Assembly (NCBI GenBank): GCA_016791475.1
Contig: JAEUWI010000060.1
Location: forward strand, 1 to 42,453
From: Candidatus Hydrogenedentota bacterium
Lineage (GTDB): Bacteria > Hydrogenedentota > Hydrogenedentia > Hydrogenedentales > JAEUWI01
Direction: 5' to 3'
Length of the DNA: 42,453 nt
The stretch's first letter is position 1. Every line of letters starts with the position of its first letter. The position numbers and the translations under genes are program-made. Shown here piece after piece: positions 1 to 9,531 of this stretch. The notes below the pieces were generated by a model. The model was not told where the DNA came from, searched no databases, and worked only from the letters and a program-made list of their open reading frames with translations.

Positions 1-49
1 GTTAAAGATGCTGAGTGCAACTGACCGCACTCACTAAGAAATACAGGCA

Positions 50-394
50 TCACTCCGATTCAGGCTGAGACAACACACTTGCATTCCCACTTGAAGTATC
101 GGAAGGGGGCCATTTCAACGTCACCACATTCAAGGGCAGCGTCCTAGCCTTCTTAGTTTCTCCAGCTTTCATTGCGCCATTAACTTCCAGGAGTCGAATA
201 TGATCGGAATCGAAGTCAACTTCTGCCAGCGTGCTGCCAAGCATCAACAAACGAATATCGTTCTCGGACTGATTGAGAACCCTCGCCTCGAACTCTTTCG
301 GACCCCACCACAAGATCGTCAAAATTGCAACCAGCAGGAGAGCTGCAAACATCCAAATCACAACATTGCTTCTCGCACTTCCGATGTGCTCCAT
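50..394 (-). CDS. Small single-pass membrane protein downstream of RHS gene
   Basis: A 114-residue protein with no family I recognise. It has one strong hydrophobic segment at about residues 10-30 (IWMFAALLLVAILTILWW), then a soluble domain of about 80 residues on the far side of the membrane. I chose the ATG at 394 because GAGG lies 9 nt upstream; an ATG at 400 and a TTG at 436 are possible in the same frame. The gene follows the RHS gene on the same strand after about 100 bp. Position and size fit an immunity or partner protein for the RHS tip, but that is inference from location only. Confidence 0.55.
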   Translation of the reverse strand: MEHIGSARSNVVIWMFAALLLVAILTILWWGPKEFEARVLNQSENDIRLLMLGSTLAEVDFDSDHIRLLEVNGAMKAGETKKARTLPLNVVTLKWPPSDTSSGNASVLSQPESE

Positions 395-492
395 GGGCAT
401 AGTCCTCACTATTTCTCTCGACCATAAACAACGCAAGTGTTCTCTTGCGGGCGCGAGCGCTCAAACTAACACCAATAATAGTCACCCGCTTT

Positions 493-2535
493 TTAGCAGT
501 CTGGACATGCCTTCTTCCAGCACTTGGAAAAAAGATCCATGCATCGATTTGTTCGTTGTAAAAACTTCAGTTGAGCTTTCGCTACTTTTTCGGCAAAAAG
601 CGCTGTCGCGGCAGCAGTGCCAGCCACAATACAACGCTTTGTGCAAATCGGGCGCCCCTTACACGCGGCAAAACAGCCAACAATTATTGCGAGCTCCTCG
701 GCGACATGTTCAATCCATATGTTCTGCATGTCGGCAGAGAAAATTAGCTTTTCTCGCAACATGCAATCATCAAGGAATTCCAGGCATTTGGAACGGCACA
801 ATTTGAGTCCGAGAAGGTCTCGGAAACGCATTGGATTGTAGTTGACATAGCCATACAAATTCGGACCATCCACCATCCCCAGAGGATCGCGGATGGTCCA
901 CCGCGCCATATCCGGGCTATAATCCCGATAGGGAAAGTGAAACAACCGCGACATCTCGTCCCAAGGCTTTCCCGTGTATGCACCAGCGAGCGAGGCCAGG
1001 GTCGAACCCTTGCGAGCGTACTGGCCTCCGTAGGGGTCGAACTCATACGTTCCGATAGAATCCTTGGAGACATTCCATGCGCTTCGCGTGCTTCCAAGGT
1101 GATCCGTGACATACCATCGCGCATTACCGCTCGCTGGCGTTGTGCCCGCAAGATCACCGAGAGTCGCGGATACCTTAGCTGTGGGCGCGACAACTACATT
1201 CGTCATAGTAAGCGCCCCCGTACTCCCATCCGCGTCACCCTCGGTACTCAAGACATCGAAACCTACGGTGTAGTTATACCACGCCTCCTCCACGCCCGTT
1301 ACGCGGCTTCGGCGCTTGCCATCACCACCGGTCTCGTAGGTGACATTCCCCTCGCCGGGGAAGTCACTAGCGACGCTGTAGAGCTTGCTGCCATAGCGAT
1401 AGGCATACGTCGCCTCGTGCGTACCGTCATCTCGGGTTGCCAGGCGGCCCCAGTCGTCGTAGGTCATGGTCGTGGTGACACCATTCTTCGCGTGGGTAAT
1501 CTGTTCGTTGGCGTTGTTGTAGGTGAAGGTTTCCGTGGTGCTGCGGGTGCCCGCGATGAGTTGAATGTTGTCAAAGCCATGCTCGGAGTTTGCCTGGGCC
1601 TTGATGTAGGCGGCACGGCCCGTAGTGGTTTCCATAGTCGTGGCGGAAATGACTTCGTTGAAGTCAGCACCTTGCGCGCCCCAATAGACCTTGACCGAGG
1701 TGCCGTCCAAGATGGCGCGGAACTGATACCAGGCATCCTCGGCCACGGTCGTATTGTAGGTGGCTAACGTGGACAAGGTGCCGCCGTCCACCTGGCGCAG
1801 CCGGAGATTGGTGGGGTTTATCTCCAGGTAGAGTTGGTCATTCCCGCCGACGGTGCGGAGCACCACATCCGCTTTGCCCGTGCTGCTGTAGCGGACATAG
1901 TCGAAGCTCAGATCGTGATCCGCATCGGTTTCGGTCAGGTAAAGCTCCCGCACCGAAGCATCCGAAGTGTTTTTTATCACACCGCCCGTCACGGAGTAGT
2001 AGGTCGTGTGCCCCGACCAGCCGGTGATGTTCCCATCCTCGAAGTCGTCGTACCAGGGCACCTGCTTCGTCAGCATGTTGTCCGCGTCGTCATAGGTGTA
2101 GGCATAGGTCGCCTCGATGGTGGGCGAGGCATGGTTGCCCCGGATGGCTTCGATCAAACGCATCGACGGGACCGTCCTGAACGCACGAGAACCCCACCAA
2201 CTGAAAGAACACCCCGTGTCCAGCCCATAATTCCTGACGCGCCGAAGCCCGCCACGCGTTCGGGTCATTGATGCGCCGTGGCGGAACCGTCCCGCGTTTT
2301 CAAGAGCGGGGGACAGTCCTGTGCTCGCGTCGTTCTTTCTACACATCGAGTCGATCGCCGTCACGTCACCCTGGCAAGTCCGTGCATCAACGCCGGACAG
2401 TCCCCTCGTGGCCCCGTCGTTGGGCTGGGTGGCGTCGCGGCGAACGGAGGCGTAGGAGCAATCCCATGCCTCGGGCACGGTGAGTGTATACCAATGCTCG
2501 ACGTCCTTGTTTGCGAGCCGCCGTGCTCCTGCCAC
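493..2535 (-). CDS. RHS/YD-repeat protein, 5'-truncated, with Cys-rich C-terminal tip
   Basis: A 680-residue ORF. Residues from about 135 on carry YD-type repeats (TYAYTYDDADN, TFTYNNANEQ, TMTYDDWGRL), a jelly-roll/LamG-like insert at about 160-330, and the RHS core (VTDHLGSTRSAW, then RWTIRDPLGMVDGPNLYGY) near residues 480-575. After DLLGL there is a variable tip of about 100 residues with 12 cysteines and a hydrophobic helix, where RHS proteins usually carry a toxin or tip. Full-length RHS proteins are much longer, so most of the beta-cocoon is missing. The first 120 or so residues look like translated non-coding DNA, although a GTG with GGAGG 7 nt upstream sits at 2535; an ATG at 2163 is an alternative. 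Probably an orphan 3' module, possibly silent. Confidence 0.7.
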   Translation of the reverse strand: MAGARRLANKDVEHWYTLTVPEAWDCSYASVRRDATQPNDGATRGLSGVDARTCQGDVTAIDSMCRKNDASTGLSPALENAGRFRHGASMTRTRGGLRRVRNYGLDTGCSFSWWGSRAFRTVPSMRLIEAIRGNHASPTIEATYAYTYDDADNMLTKQVPWYDDFEDGNITGWSGHTTYYSVTGGVIKNTSDASVRELYLTETDADHDLSFDYVRYSSTGKADVVLRTVGGNDQLYLEINPTNLRLRQVDGGTLSTLATYNTTVAEDAWYQFRAILDGTSVKVYWGAQGADFNEVISATTMETTTGRAAYIKAQANSEHGFDNIQLIAGTRSTTETFTYNNANEQITHAKNGVTTTMTYDDWGRLATRDDGTHEATYAYRYGSKLYSVASDFPGEGNVTYETGGDGKRRSRVTGVEEAWYNYTVGFDVLSTEGDADGSTGALTMTNVVVAPTAKVSATLGDLAGTTPASGNARWYVTDHLGSTRSAWNVSKDSIGTYEFDPYGGQYARKGSTLASLAGAYTGKPWDEMSRLFHFPYRDYSPDMARWTIRDPLGMVDGPNLYGYVNYNPMRFRDLLGLKLCRSKCLEFLDDCMLREKLIFSADMQNIWIEHVAEELAIIVGCFAACKGRPICTKRCIVAGTAAATALFAEKVAKAQLKFLQRTNRCMDLFSKCWKKACPDC

Positions 2536-3081
2536 CTTTTCGCCCTCCGATCAGTGCGCCCGTGTTTGGATAGGAATCTGTGAAGCAATCTGCATGGACA
2601 GTCTAACAAAGATGACAGGAATGGTCAACCGTTGTCTCGGCGCTGTGCGTAGCCGGTTGCCCGTGTTTTCCCGCGATATTCCAACGAAGGAACGATAGCC
2701 GAAAGTGGACTGCAAGTTCGCCGGAGGCGAATTAACCCTCCGGGTTAATGCAAAACATACGTTGATTGAAATGGGCCCGGCGATGGTGCGTCGCGTCTTT
2801 TGTCGGGTGCCTGAGGCCAATCTCCCGGCACGGCGAAACCTTTCGTCACCACAGCGGCCCTTGTCTCAACCTGAAAGGTTAAGCCACTTTCGGCGCGCTT
2901 CCCGGTTCAAAAGGGCGACCTTAGAACTGGTTTCCAGAGCGAACTCGTAGCGGCGGTCAGGGAGTCCTCTTTTATAGGTGGCTGTCCCCATGTTGTGTTT
3001 TTGCGATGTCAGATGCGCCTCTTATCCAAGGCTGAGGATATGGCGAATACTTACCATAACGGGAATGTGGACCTCCATACT
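2536..3081. other. Intergenic region with three inverted repeats
   Basis: No convincing gene in 546 bp. It contains TTCGCC-GGA-GGCGAA (2717-2731), immediately abutting ATTAACCC-TCC-GGGTTAAT (2731-2749), and AACCTTTC...GAAAGGTT (2837-2844 with 2873-2880, 28-nt spacer). None has a T-run, so these do not look like simple terminators. It lies downstream of the ceramidase gene and upstream of the RHS gene. Confidence 0.5.
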
Positions 3082-4515
3082 CTATTGCTCATTATCGATA
3101 TCGGGACTCACCTTGCCGTCACGCCAGAGGCGATTCAGCATCGGCCCGGCGGCTTCCACGAGTTTGTAGCCCGCGTAGGGCTCCAGGCGTGTCCAACTGA
3201 TGGGCTGGCCGGAGTAGCCGCCGCCGAGGATCCCGGCGATGGTTGGGCAGTAGCCGCAATAGCCGTCGGCGAGGCCGACCACGGCGGTGAACGGCGTGGG
3301 GCTACGGCGCTTGATGTCGATTCCGAACTGGCAGTAGAGCTCGCAGGGCTGGGTCAGGAGCGCCACGTCGCCGATGCGCAGGGCGTGAACCGGCATGGTG
3401 TCGACGGGATTCGCCCCGTAGGTTTCCTGGAGGTGGACCGTGCCGAAGGCGAGGATGCCGGGCATGCCGAGGATCATCTCCCCCGCTTCCATGCGCGCGA
3501 CCACCTGCTTTGCTTCCTCCAGCGTCGCCGGATCAGGCATGCGGACCGCGAGCTCGAGATCGTTCACTTCATGGCCCAAGGTGACCCGTTCATGAAACTC
3601 CGCCTGGCGATAGAGGCGCAGAGTTTCGTCGGCCAGCACTTTTCCGACACGGGCCATGCGCGCTTCGGGATCCTCCTGCTCGGCTTCGAGGAGGTTGGCC
3701 ATGTTGATGTCGCCCTGGGCGCCATTGAGGTAGAGAACGGGAATGGCGCCCAACTCGTTTCTAAGCAGGGTCCGCGCTGCGCCGGGATAATCCGCGGAGA
3801 AAAGACCCGCGCCGTAGAAGTTCGTGGGGTGCGACGTGTTGTTGTAGAGGACAGCTACAGGCCGGCCTTCGAGGTCCAGGGCAAAGACCGCGAGGTGGTC
3901 GGGATCATCCGGCCCTTCCAGGCCGGCGAAGTCGGGGCGCTTCGTGTCGCCATGCATGGTGTGGGAGCCATCCTCCCAGCAAACGCGGCGGTTGTAGCCT
4001 ATCTGGGCGCGGCCTTTCCCCCAGCCGAGTTTTGCGGGTTTCGCGGAGGCCACGGCCGCCTTCGAGATCTGGACAAGCTTCGGCCCGAGGGAAGCGATGT
4101 AGGCATCGTCCACGGGCATGTAGAAGTTGGTTTTCACGAGCGACGGACCGGAGTGGTTGTGGGTGCAGGTTATGATGACCTGGCGCTCGGGCACGGGGGT
4201 CTCCGCGGCGATTGCCTGGCGGATGGGCGTTACCGTGGCCAGATCGAGGCCGACCAGATCGCAACTGAGCAAGAGCAATGGGGTGACGCCATCGTTGAGG
4301 TAGAGGGCGTTTGCTTCCAACTCATCGAGGATGCGTTCGCCCTTTTTCGTAACGCCGGCGCCCTGTTGCCAGCTTCCCACGGGCGGTGTGATGATGATGG
4401 ATGCGCCCCCGGCCTGGATGTCTGTCGCGGCTTCCGCCGAAGTGCCTGTTGTCAGCAGCGAGCCGACAAGCAGCAACAATGACCGAAGGAAAATTAAGCG
4501 GACAATTCCCAGCAT
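3082..4515 (-). CDS. Secreted neutral/alkaline ceramidase N-terminal-domain hydrolase
   Basis: A 477-residue protein of the neutral/alkaline non-lysosomal ceramidase N-terminal family, whose founding members are zinc amidases; environmental members are often annotated only by domain. Visible signs are the start IQAGGASIIITPPVG, the metal-site-like TCTHNHSGPS, the motif NTSHPTNFYGAGLFSADYPG, LNGAQGDIN, and a late block VVGLADGYCGYCPT followed by GGGYSG. The start at ATG 4515 gives a clean signal peptide (LIFLRSLLLLVGSLLTTG, cleavage after SAEA); an in-frame start at 4569 would put 18 non-hydrophobic residues in front of it. It lacks the C-terminal ceramidase domain of the long enzymes. It lies 132 bp after the kinase gene on the same strand. 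Substrate is not known. Confidence 0.85.
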   Translation of the reverse strand: MLGIVRLIFLRSLLLLVGSLLTTGTSAEAATDIQAGGASIIITPPVGSWQQGAGVTKKGERILDELEANALYLNDGVTPLLLLSCDLVGLDLATVTPIRQAIAAETPVPERQVIITCTHNHSGPSLVKTNFYMPVDDAYIASLGPKLVQISKAAVASAKPAKLGWGKGRAQIGYNRRVCWEDGSHTMHGDTKRPDFAGLEGPDDPDHLAVFALDLEGRPVAVLYNNTSHPTNFYGAGLFSADYPGAARTLLRNELGAIPVLYLNGAQGDINMANLLEAEQEDPEARMARVGKVLADETLRLYRQAEFHERVTLGHEVNDLELAVRMPDPATLEEAKQVVARMEAGEMILGMPGILAFGTVHLQETYGANPVDTMPVHALRIGDVALLTQPCELYCQFGIDIKRRSPTPFTAVVGLADGYCGYCPTIAGILGGGYSGQPISWTRLEPYAGYKLVEAAGPMLNRLWRDGKVSPDIDNEQ

Positions 4516-4647
4516 AGTCGAATTCCCAAGGGTGACAGCCTCACAAGCGTTCGCGTGACTGGACGACACACGGCTCCCTCATGGTACGACGGTCTCCCTG
4601 GAATTCACAACGAAATTCCCCAATGGCTCTTCCATCGCCGACAAGCC

Positions 4648-7600
4648 TCAGGCGTCGAGATGATCCCGTACGCTGGACAGCAGTGTCGATAGACGAAACG
4701 GCTTCTGGACGAAGTTTCCGGCGTCGCTCTGGGCCGCGTCCAGGCCCAGGGAATGCCCTTCATAGCCGCTTACAAAGATAATCTTTAGCCGCGGGTCGCG
4801 TCGCAGGAGGACGACGGCAAGTTCTCTACCCCCCATCCCCGGCATCACCAGATCCGTGAGCACCAGATGAATCTGACCATCGTACTCGTCGAAAGTCTTG
4901 AGGGCCTCGGGGCCGTTGGTGGCGGAGACGACGGTGTATCCATGCATCACGAGGGCTTTGTGGGTGACCTCGCGCACGGAATCCTCGTCTTCTACGAGCA
5001 AAATCGTCTCCTTACCGCCCAAACGGCGCTCTGGAGTCGCTCCCTCTCCGGACACTGTCTCGGAGGGAAGGGCCTCCGGAAGGTATACATTGAAGCAGGT
5101 ACCGCAGCCCGGGGAACTCTGGACGCCGATGGCGCCACCGCACTGCTGCACGACGCCGTAAACAGTGGCGAGGCCCAGGCCGGTGCCCTTGCCCACGGAC
5201 TTGGTGGTAAAGAAGGGCTCGAAAAGACGGGCCAGATGTTCGGGTGGAATACCGCAGCCCGTGTCGCGGATGGAGAGGCAGGCATAGACGCCAGGGGGAC
5301 ATTCCGCATCGGTACAGGGGTTCGTTTCGTCGAACACGCATTCGCGGGAAGCGATCGTGAGGGTTCCGCCCTCTTCCATGGCATCCCGGGCGTTGAGGGC
5401 CAGATTCATGACGAGCTGCTCCAACTGGGTTCGGTCCGCGGTCGCACACAGTGCCGCGGGCGAGAGCTCGAAGGAAATGTGAATGCTTTCAGGGATCAGA
5501 CGGCTCAACAGGGCTCCCGATTCCTGGGCGAGTTGATTCAAGTCTACGATCTCGGGCTTCAAGGGAGCCTTGCGGCTGAACACGAGCAACTGCTGGGTCA
5601 GCAGGGCGGCGCGCTCCCCCGCTTTGTGAATGGCCTCGATTTGTGCCCGGACCGTCGGGTCACCGCCGAGCTCATCCAGCAGGAGCACTTCACAGTATCC
5701 GTTGATTACCGTAAGAAGATTGTTGAAGTCATGAGCGACGCCGCCCGCGAGTTGTCCCACGGCTTCCATTTTCTGGGCATGGCGCAACTGCTCTTCGAGC
5801 TTTCGCTGGACGGTAACGTCGTAGCAGACACCCACCACACGCTCGGTCTCGCGGGACTCGTTGAGAATCATGCGCCCGTAGGACTTGATGTGTCGCACTT
5901 CTCCGTTGGGCCAGAGAATTCGATATTCGGACTGATAGTGACGGCCCTGCGCCGCGGCGGAAAGGCCTTCATGGTTTACCCGATCCAGATCTTCGGGATG
6001 CACGCGGGCCTGGAAATCCCCCACCACCACCGATGGCGTTGCCGGATCCAACTGGAAGATTCGGTACATGTTCTCGTCCCATTCCAGGCGGTCCTCTTGG
6101 ATGACGTATCCCCAGACCCCGATGCCGGCCGATTCGGCGGCGAGGGCAAAGCGCTCGTTGAGGTGGCGCTCTTTCGCCTCGCTTTCCCGCAGGGCTGTCT
6201 CGGTCTTGTGCGCCGCGGTAATATCGATCAGCGTAACAAGGGTATGGAGAAGGCGGCCCGTGGCATCGAACCGGGGCGTGGCCGAAATCTGGAGCCAGCG
6301 GCGCTCGCCCGTGGCGATGTTGCTCGAACCCAGGATCGCATTCTTTACGGGCTGTCCGGTTCGCGCCGCGATCACGGAAGGCACATCTTCGGGCATCAGC
6401 GGTGACCCGTCGGCATTCACCAGTTGCCAGCGGGGATCGCGCGAGCTGATACCTTCCATGGCGGGATTCTCGATACCCAGAATGCGCCCCGCGGCCTCGT
6501 TGGACAGCAGGATCTGGTCGTTCGGATCCTGAAGCACGACGCCCACGTCGAGATCTTCGATCAGCGCCCGGAAGCGGCTCTCGCTCTCCTGGAGTGCATG
6601 GAGCGTCTCTTTGATGCCGGTGATATCGGTGTGTGTGCCGAGCATGCGAACGGGGCGGTCGCTCTCGGTTCCGTCAAGGGCTTTGCCCCGGGCGAGGATC
6701 CACTTGTAGTTTCCGTCTTTGCAGCGCAGCCTGTGCTCGACGGTGTAATAGGGCTCCAGTCCATCAAGATAGGCCCGTATGGTCCTTCTGACCCGTTCGA
6801 GATCCTCGGGGTGGATGCGGTCTTCCCACGTTTTGTAGTCGTTTTCGAGTTCGGAGTCGCTGTATCCAAGCATCTCCTTCCATTGCCTGCTGAAATAGAC
6901 CTTGCCCGACTCTGTGTTCCAGTCCCAGAGGCCGTCGCAAGCGCCCTCCAGGGCGAACTGCCATCGAGTCTCGCTCTCGCGGAGCGATTCTTCCATAATT
7001 TTCCGCTGGGTGATGTCACGCCCGACGAGCAGAATTCTCGACACGGCGCCGTTTGAATCGAGGATGGGCGTGAGTCGATTTTCCCGTACCATGTGGGCGC
7101 CGCCCAGTAACGGCAGGCGCTCTTCGTAGTGAAGTGTCTCGCCCGAGCACACCGTTTTTTCGAAACGGGCCAGAATCCGGGTGATGGTGGCCTCGTCCAA
7201 TCGACAGGAAGTGCGGAGAAAGGATTCCAGATCCAGACCAGGGATGCGTCCGGGCTCCGGAATCAGGCCGTGTTTCCGCATCGCCGAGGCCATGGCGTGA
7301 TTGATGCGCGCGATGCGGAATCGGCAATTTCCGTACACTTCGAGAAGGGCTATATGATCCTGTGTCGCATTGAAGACCAGACCAAATTCGGACTCGGCCA
7401 GCGCGGGGCCGTCCGACAACTCCCGGACGATGTAGAGGATGCGCTGCCCGTCGCTCAACCGCATGCGCTGTGTGGACACCGAAAAGCCCACACCGCCGCG
7501 CATGCCGCGGGTGATTTGCTCATCCTCGGTCGGGGATTCGAGCCAGGCGCGGAGGTGAGTTCCCACCATGTCTGAAGCCGCACGCTTGAAAATCCGCTCG

Positions 7601-7692
7601 GCCGGGGGGTTTACCTGGATTATCGTTTCATCGCCGCTTACGAGGAGCAACGCGTCGGGAATAAGGTCAAACACCTCTTCATATGGAGACAC
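4648..7692 (-). CDS. Cytoplasmic hybrid histidine kinase with five PAS domains and a receiver
   Basis: A 1014-residue sensor kinase without membrane segments. Order: PAS at about 1-110, PAS 120-235 (ending GRDITQRK), PAS_3-type 240-365 ([16 protein letters not shown]), PAS 370-500, PAS_3-type 505-635 (HPEDLDRV), HisKA dimerisation helix with the H-box VAHDFNNLL near 650, HATPase (N box [11 protein letters not shown]1 DTGCGIP, G2 GTGLGL) at about 750-870, then a receiver domain at about 890-1010 with DLVMPG as phospho-acceptor site. The HDFNNLL H-box is typical of hybrid kinases with many PAS domains. The start codon is GTG with CCGGAA about 9 nt upstream. No separate response-regulator gene is next to it, so output must be elsewhere. 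The ligand sensed by the PAS domains cannot be read from sequence. Confidence 0.92.
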   Translation of the reverse strand: MSPYEEVFDLIPDALLLVSGDETIIQVNPPAERIFKRAASDMVGTHLRAWLESPTEDEQITRGMRGGVGFSVSTQRMRLSDGQRILYIVRELSDGPALAESEFGLVFNATQDHIALLEVYGNCRFRIARINHAMASAMRKHGLIPEPGRIPGLDLESFLRTSCRLDEATITRILARFEKTVCSGETLHYEERLPLLGGAHMVRENRLTPILDSNGAVSRILLVGRDITQRKIMEESLRESETRWQFALEGACDGLWDWNTESGKVYFSRQWKEMLGYSDSELENDYKTWEDRIHPEDLERVRRTIRAYLDGLEPYYTVEHRLRCKDGNYKWILARGKALDGTESDRPVRMLGTHTDITGIKETLHALQESESRFRALIEDLDVGVVLQDPNDQILLSNEAAGRILGIENPAMEGISSRDPRWQLVNADGSPLMPEDVPSVIAARTGQPVKNAILGSSNIATGERRWLQISATPRFDATGRLLHTLVTLIDITAAHKTETALRESEAKERHLNERFALAAESAGIGVWGYVIQEDRLEWDENMYRIFQLDPATPSVVVGDFQARVHPEDLDRVNHEGLSAAAQGRHYQSEYRILWPNGEVRHIKSYGRMILNESRETERVVGVCYDVTVQRKLEEQLRHAQKMEAVGQLAGGVAHDFNNLLTVINGYCEVLLLDELGGDPTVRAQIEAIHKAGERAALLTQQLLVFSRKAPLKPEIVDLNQLAQESGALLSRLIPESIHISFELSPAALCATADRTQLEQLVMNLALNARDAMEEGGTLTIASRECVFDETNPCTDAECPPGVYACLSIRDTGCGIPPEHLARLFEPFFTTKSVGKGTGLGLATVYGVVQQCGGAIGVQSSPGCGTCFNVYLPEALPSETVSGEGATPERRLGGKETILLVEDEDSVREVTHKALVMHGYTVVSATNGPEALKTFDEYDGQIHLVLTDLVMPGMGGRELAVVLLRRDPRLKIIFVSGYEGHSLGLDAAQSDAGNFVQKPFRLSTLLSSVRDHLDA

Positions 7693-7734
7693 GGGAAAGC
7701 TTCCGGATATTTTTGTTCACCCCCTAAGGATTAC

Positions 7735-7740
7735 AGTATA
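7735..7740 (-). promoter_or_regulatory. Possible -10 element of the kinase gene
   Basis: TATACT lies about 43 nt before the GTG start on the minus strand. No good -35 hexamer is found 17 nt further upstream, so this is weak. Confidence 0.25.
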
Positions 7741-7872
7741 TCGAGAATCGTGTGTTTTTACCAGTTTCCGATTCGACACGGCGCTCGGCGGGGATTGCTA
7801 AAGCGTCCATCCTCTCTTGCCGATAGATCCGTCACGGCGCGGCATTTTTCCGCCGGGAACGGAGCAAACCTC

Positions 7873-8583
7873 ATGGATACCAACGCTTTTCGCAGGGCCT
7901 TCTGGACTGAATTCAATGGTTCCAGGCGCAATCAGCCGGACGATTTCCTGCTGGATGTGAAAGTCCAGATGATGCATGATCTTTGCCCGGATGTGCAGGG
8001 GATGCTGTCGCTGAAGAAGCAGCGCCTGCTCAATCTGGCCTTTTCATTGCTCCCCGAGGGGGAGGCCTACCTCGAAGTGGGCACGTATATGGGCAAGAGC
8101 CTCCTTTCCGCCATGATTGGTAACCCGGAACGATCGGTCTACGCCGTGGACAACTTTTCCCAGTTTGAGGAGAACTCCTTTCCGGTGCTGAAGGCCAATC
8201 TGGAACACTATGGCCTGTATAACCGGGTCAATTTCTGTAACGGCGATTTTCGGGAGATTTTCAATCCGGGAATCATCCGGCAGCCCATCGGCCTCTATTT
8301 TTACGATGGCGGACACGACTATGAGAGCCAGTATCTGGCCATGAAGCTCGTGGAGCCTTTTCTGGCGGATGAGGCGCTGATTCTGGTGGACGACTGGCGT
8401 CTGGCGCCTGATTCGGGATCTTACGCCAAGGACGGAACCCTTCAGGCCGTGGCGGAGTCGGATAGCCGGATGCGGTTGCTGTATGAGCTTCCCGCGCGCT
8501 ACAACGGCGACCGGGGACTGTGGTGGAATGGGGTTGGGGTTTTGAGTTACACGCGCGAGCCTGCGATGGAGCTGGCGGTGTAG
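7873..8583 (+). CDS. Class I SAM-dependent methyltransferase (Methyltransf_24 type)
   Basis: A 236-residue Rossmann-fold methyltransferase. Motif I is seen as YLEVGTYMGKSLLSAM at about residues 65-80, an acidic residue follows in VYAVDNFSQFEE, and post-motif strands are YFYDGGHDYE and LILVDDWR. These resemble the group that modifies small molecules or sugars, often next to glycan genes; the acceptor cannot be told. I chose the ATG at 7873 because GGAG lies about 9 nt upstream and the conserved region begins soon after; the open frame extends back to 7750 without support. It is divergent from the kinase gene. Its 3' end runs into the repeat at 8601. Confidence 0.85.
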   Translation: MDTNAFRRAFWTEFNGSRRNQPDDFLLDVKVQMMHDLCPDVQGMLSLKKQRLLNLAFSLLPEGEAYLEVGTYMGKSLLSAMIGNPERSVYAVDNFSQFEENSFPVLKANLEHYGLYNRVNFCNGDFREIFNPGIIRQPIGLYFYDGGHDYESQYLAMKLVEPFLADEALILVDDWRLAPDSGSYAKDGTLQAVAESDSRMRLLYELPARYNGDRGLWWNGVGVLSYTREPAMELAV

Positions 8584-8600
8584 GGACGCGGCCAGGATTT

Positions 8601-8766
8601 CAAGGACGAAGGACTTAAGGGACGGAAGGGACTTAAGGGACAAAGGACAAGGTACGCGGCTGCTGGTGTCCTTGGTGTCCTTGGTGTCCTTGGTGTCCTT
8701 GGTGTCCTTGGTGTCTCTGGTGTCTCTGGTCTTTTAAGTCCCTTCCGTCCTTTAAGTCCTTCGTCC
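8601..8766. repeat. Palindromic composite short-tandem-repeat element, copy A
   Basis: The left arm (8601-8652, AAGGACTTAAGGGAC-type 9-bp units) is repeated in inverted orientation as the right arm (8729-8766). The centre (about 8664-8731) is five copies of GGTGTCCTT followed by two of GGTGTCTCT. The right arm enters the four-helix-bundle gene and supplies its last codons and TAA stop. Confidence 0.85.
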
Positions 8767-9345
8767 CTCCTCGCGATCTCGATCTTCCCGCTGTTGCTCC
8801 GCGCGGCGCTCCAGGCGTGCCTTGCTCATCCTTTCGCGGACGCCCCCCTGCTCTACGAAGGCTTCCTGCAACTGGGCGATCTGCCGGTTGAGCAAATAGC
8901 AGGTAACGCGGATCAGTCCGATGATCACGTTCGCGCTGATCAGTGGATCTTCGTGCTCTATTCCTTTCTTGAAGGTCTCGTAGTCTCCATCGGGCTTCCG
9001 ACACAGGACGCGCAGGCGTTTCGTGTAAGCGTGGTCGGTGGGCCACTCCCCACTGTTTCGCGCGCGCAGGAAGTCCTGGTAGTCTTCCAGCAGTTCCTCC
9101 AGACTCGCCCGCGCCACGTTGGTGAGTTTCAGCTCGGTCTCTTTTGAAGTGCCCGAGGCCATGCTGCCTTCGACGATGTTCTGCTTGCCGGAGCGGGCGG
9201 CCTGGATCATCTGATCGAAGGTGCGATCGCGCTTGCTCAGGTAGCGCCCGCAGAAGTAGACGGTGGCGTCGTAGACGATGACGCTTTTCTGGTAGGACCT
9301 GAGGTTGCGGTAGCCGCCGTGTTTGGGGAGGAAGCTTTGGGACAT
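8752..9345 (-). CDS. Four-helix-bundle protein (S23/IVP-Avd-like family)
   Basis: A 197-residue helical protein of the four-helix-bundle family related to proteins encoded in 23S rRNA intervening sequences and to Avd of diversity-generating retroelements. Typical signs are YQKSVIVYDATVYF, RTFDQMIQAARSGKQNIVEG with the conserved NIVEG turn, SLEELLEDYQDFL, and a final helix with IIGLIRVTCYLLNRQIAQL. The tail is charged (RLERRAEQQREDRDREEG). The start at ATG 9345 is well supported by AAAGGAG 6 nt upstream. The gene is enclosed by composite repeat copies A and B; copy A forms its stop codon. No reverse transcriptase is in the window, so there is no evidence for a DGR. Molecular role unknown; the family fold is clear. 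Confidence 0.85.
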   Translation of the reverse strand: MSQSFLPKHGGYRNLRSYQKSVIVYDATVYFCGRYLSKRDRTFDQMIQAARSGKQNIVEGSMASGTSKETELKLTNVARASLEELLEDYQDFLRARNSGEWPTDHAYTKRLRVLCRKPDGDYETFKKGIEHEDPLISANVIIGLIRVTCYLLNRQIAQLQEAFVEQGGVRERMSKARLERRAEQQREDRDREEGRRT

Positions 9346-9365
9346 GGGGTGCTCCTTTCTTGGTT

Positions 9366-9503
9366 CAAGGACGAAGGACTTAAAGGACGGAAGGGACTTA
9401 AAGGACAAGGGATAGTTGATAGTTGATAGTTGATAAATAGTGTAGTATATAATGGTTTACTTGTCCTTTAAGTCCCTTCTGTCCTTTAGGTCCTTGGTCC
9501 TTG
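9366..9503. repeat. Palindromic composite short-tandem-repeat element, copy B
   Basis: The left arm (9366-9410) and right arm (9461-9503) are inverted copies of each other and match the arms of copy A. The centre here holds GATAGTT heptamers (9411-9435) and a short AT-rich stretch instead of nonamers. It starts 20 bp upstream of the four-helix-bundle start codon. Confidence 0.85.
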
Positions 9504-9531
9504 TTCGGGGTCTTCAACACGCCAATCAATC

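Noticed and set aside
4867-6405. A 512-codon plus-strand frame inside the kinase gene
   Set aside because: Antisense shadow of the HATPase and PAS regions; no motif of its own.
8752-9345. The Avd-like gene as part of a diversity-generating retroelement
   Set aside because: No reverse transcriptase and no template/variable repeat pair were seen nearby; the fold relation alone is not enough.
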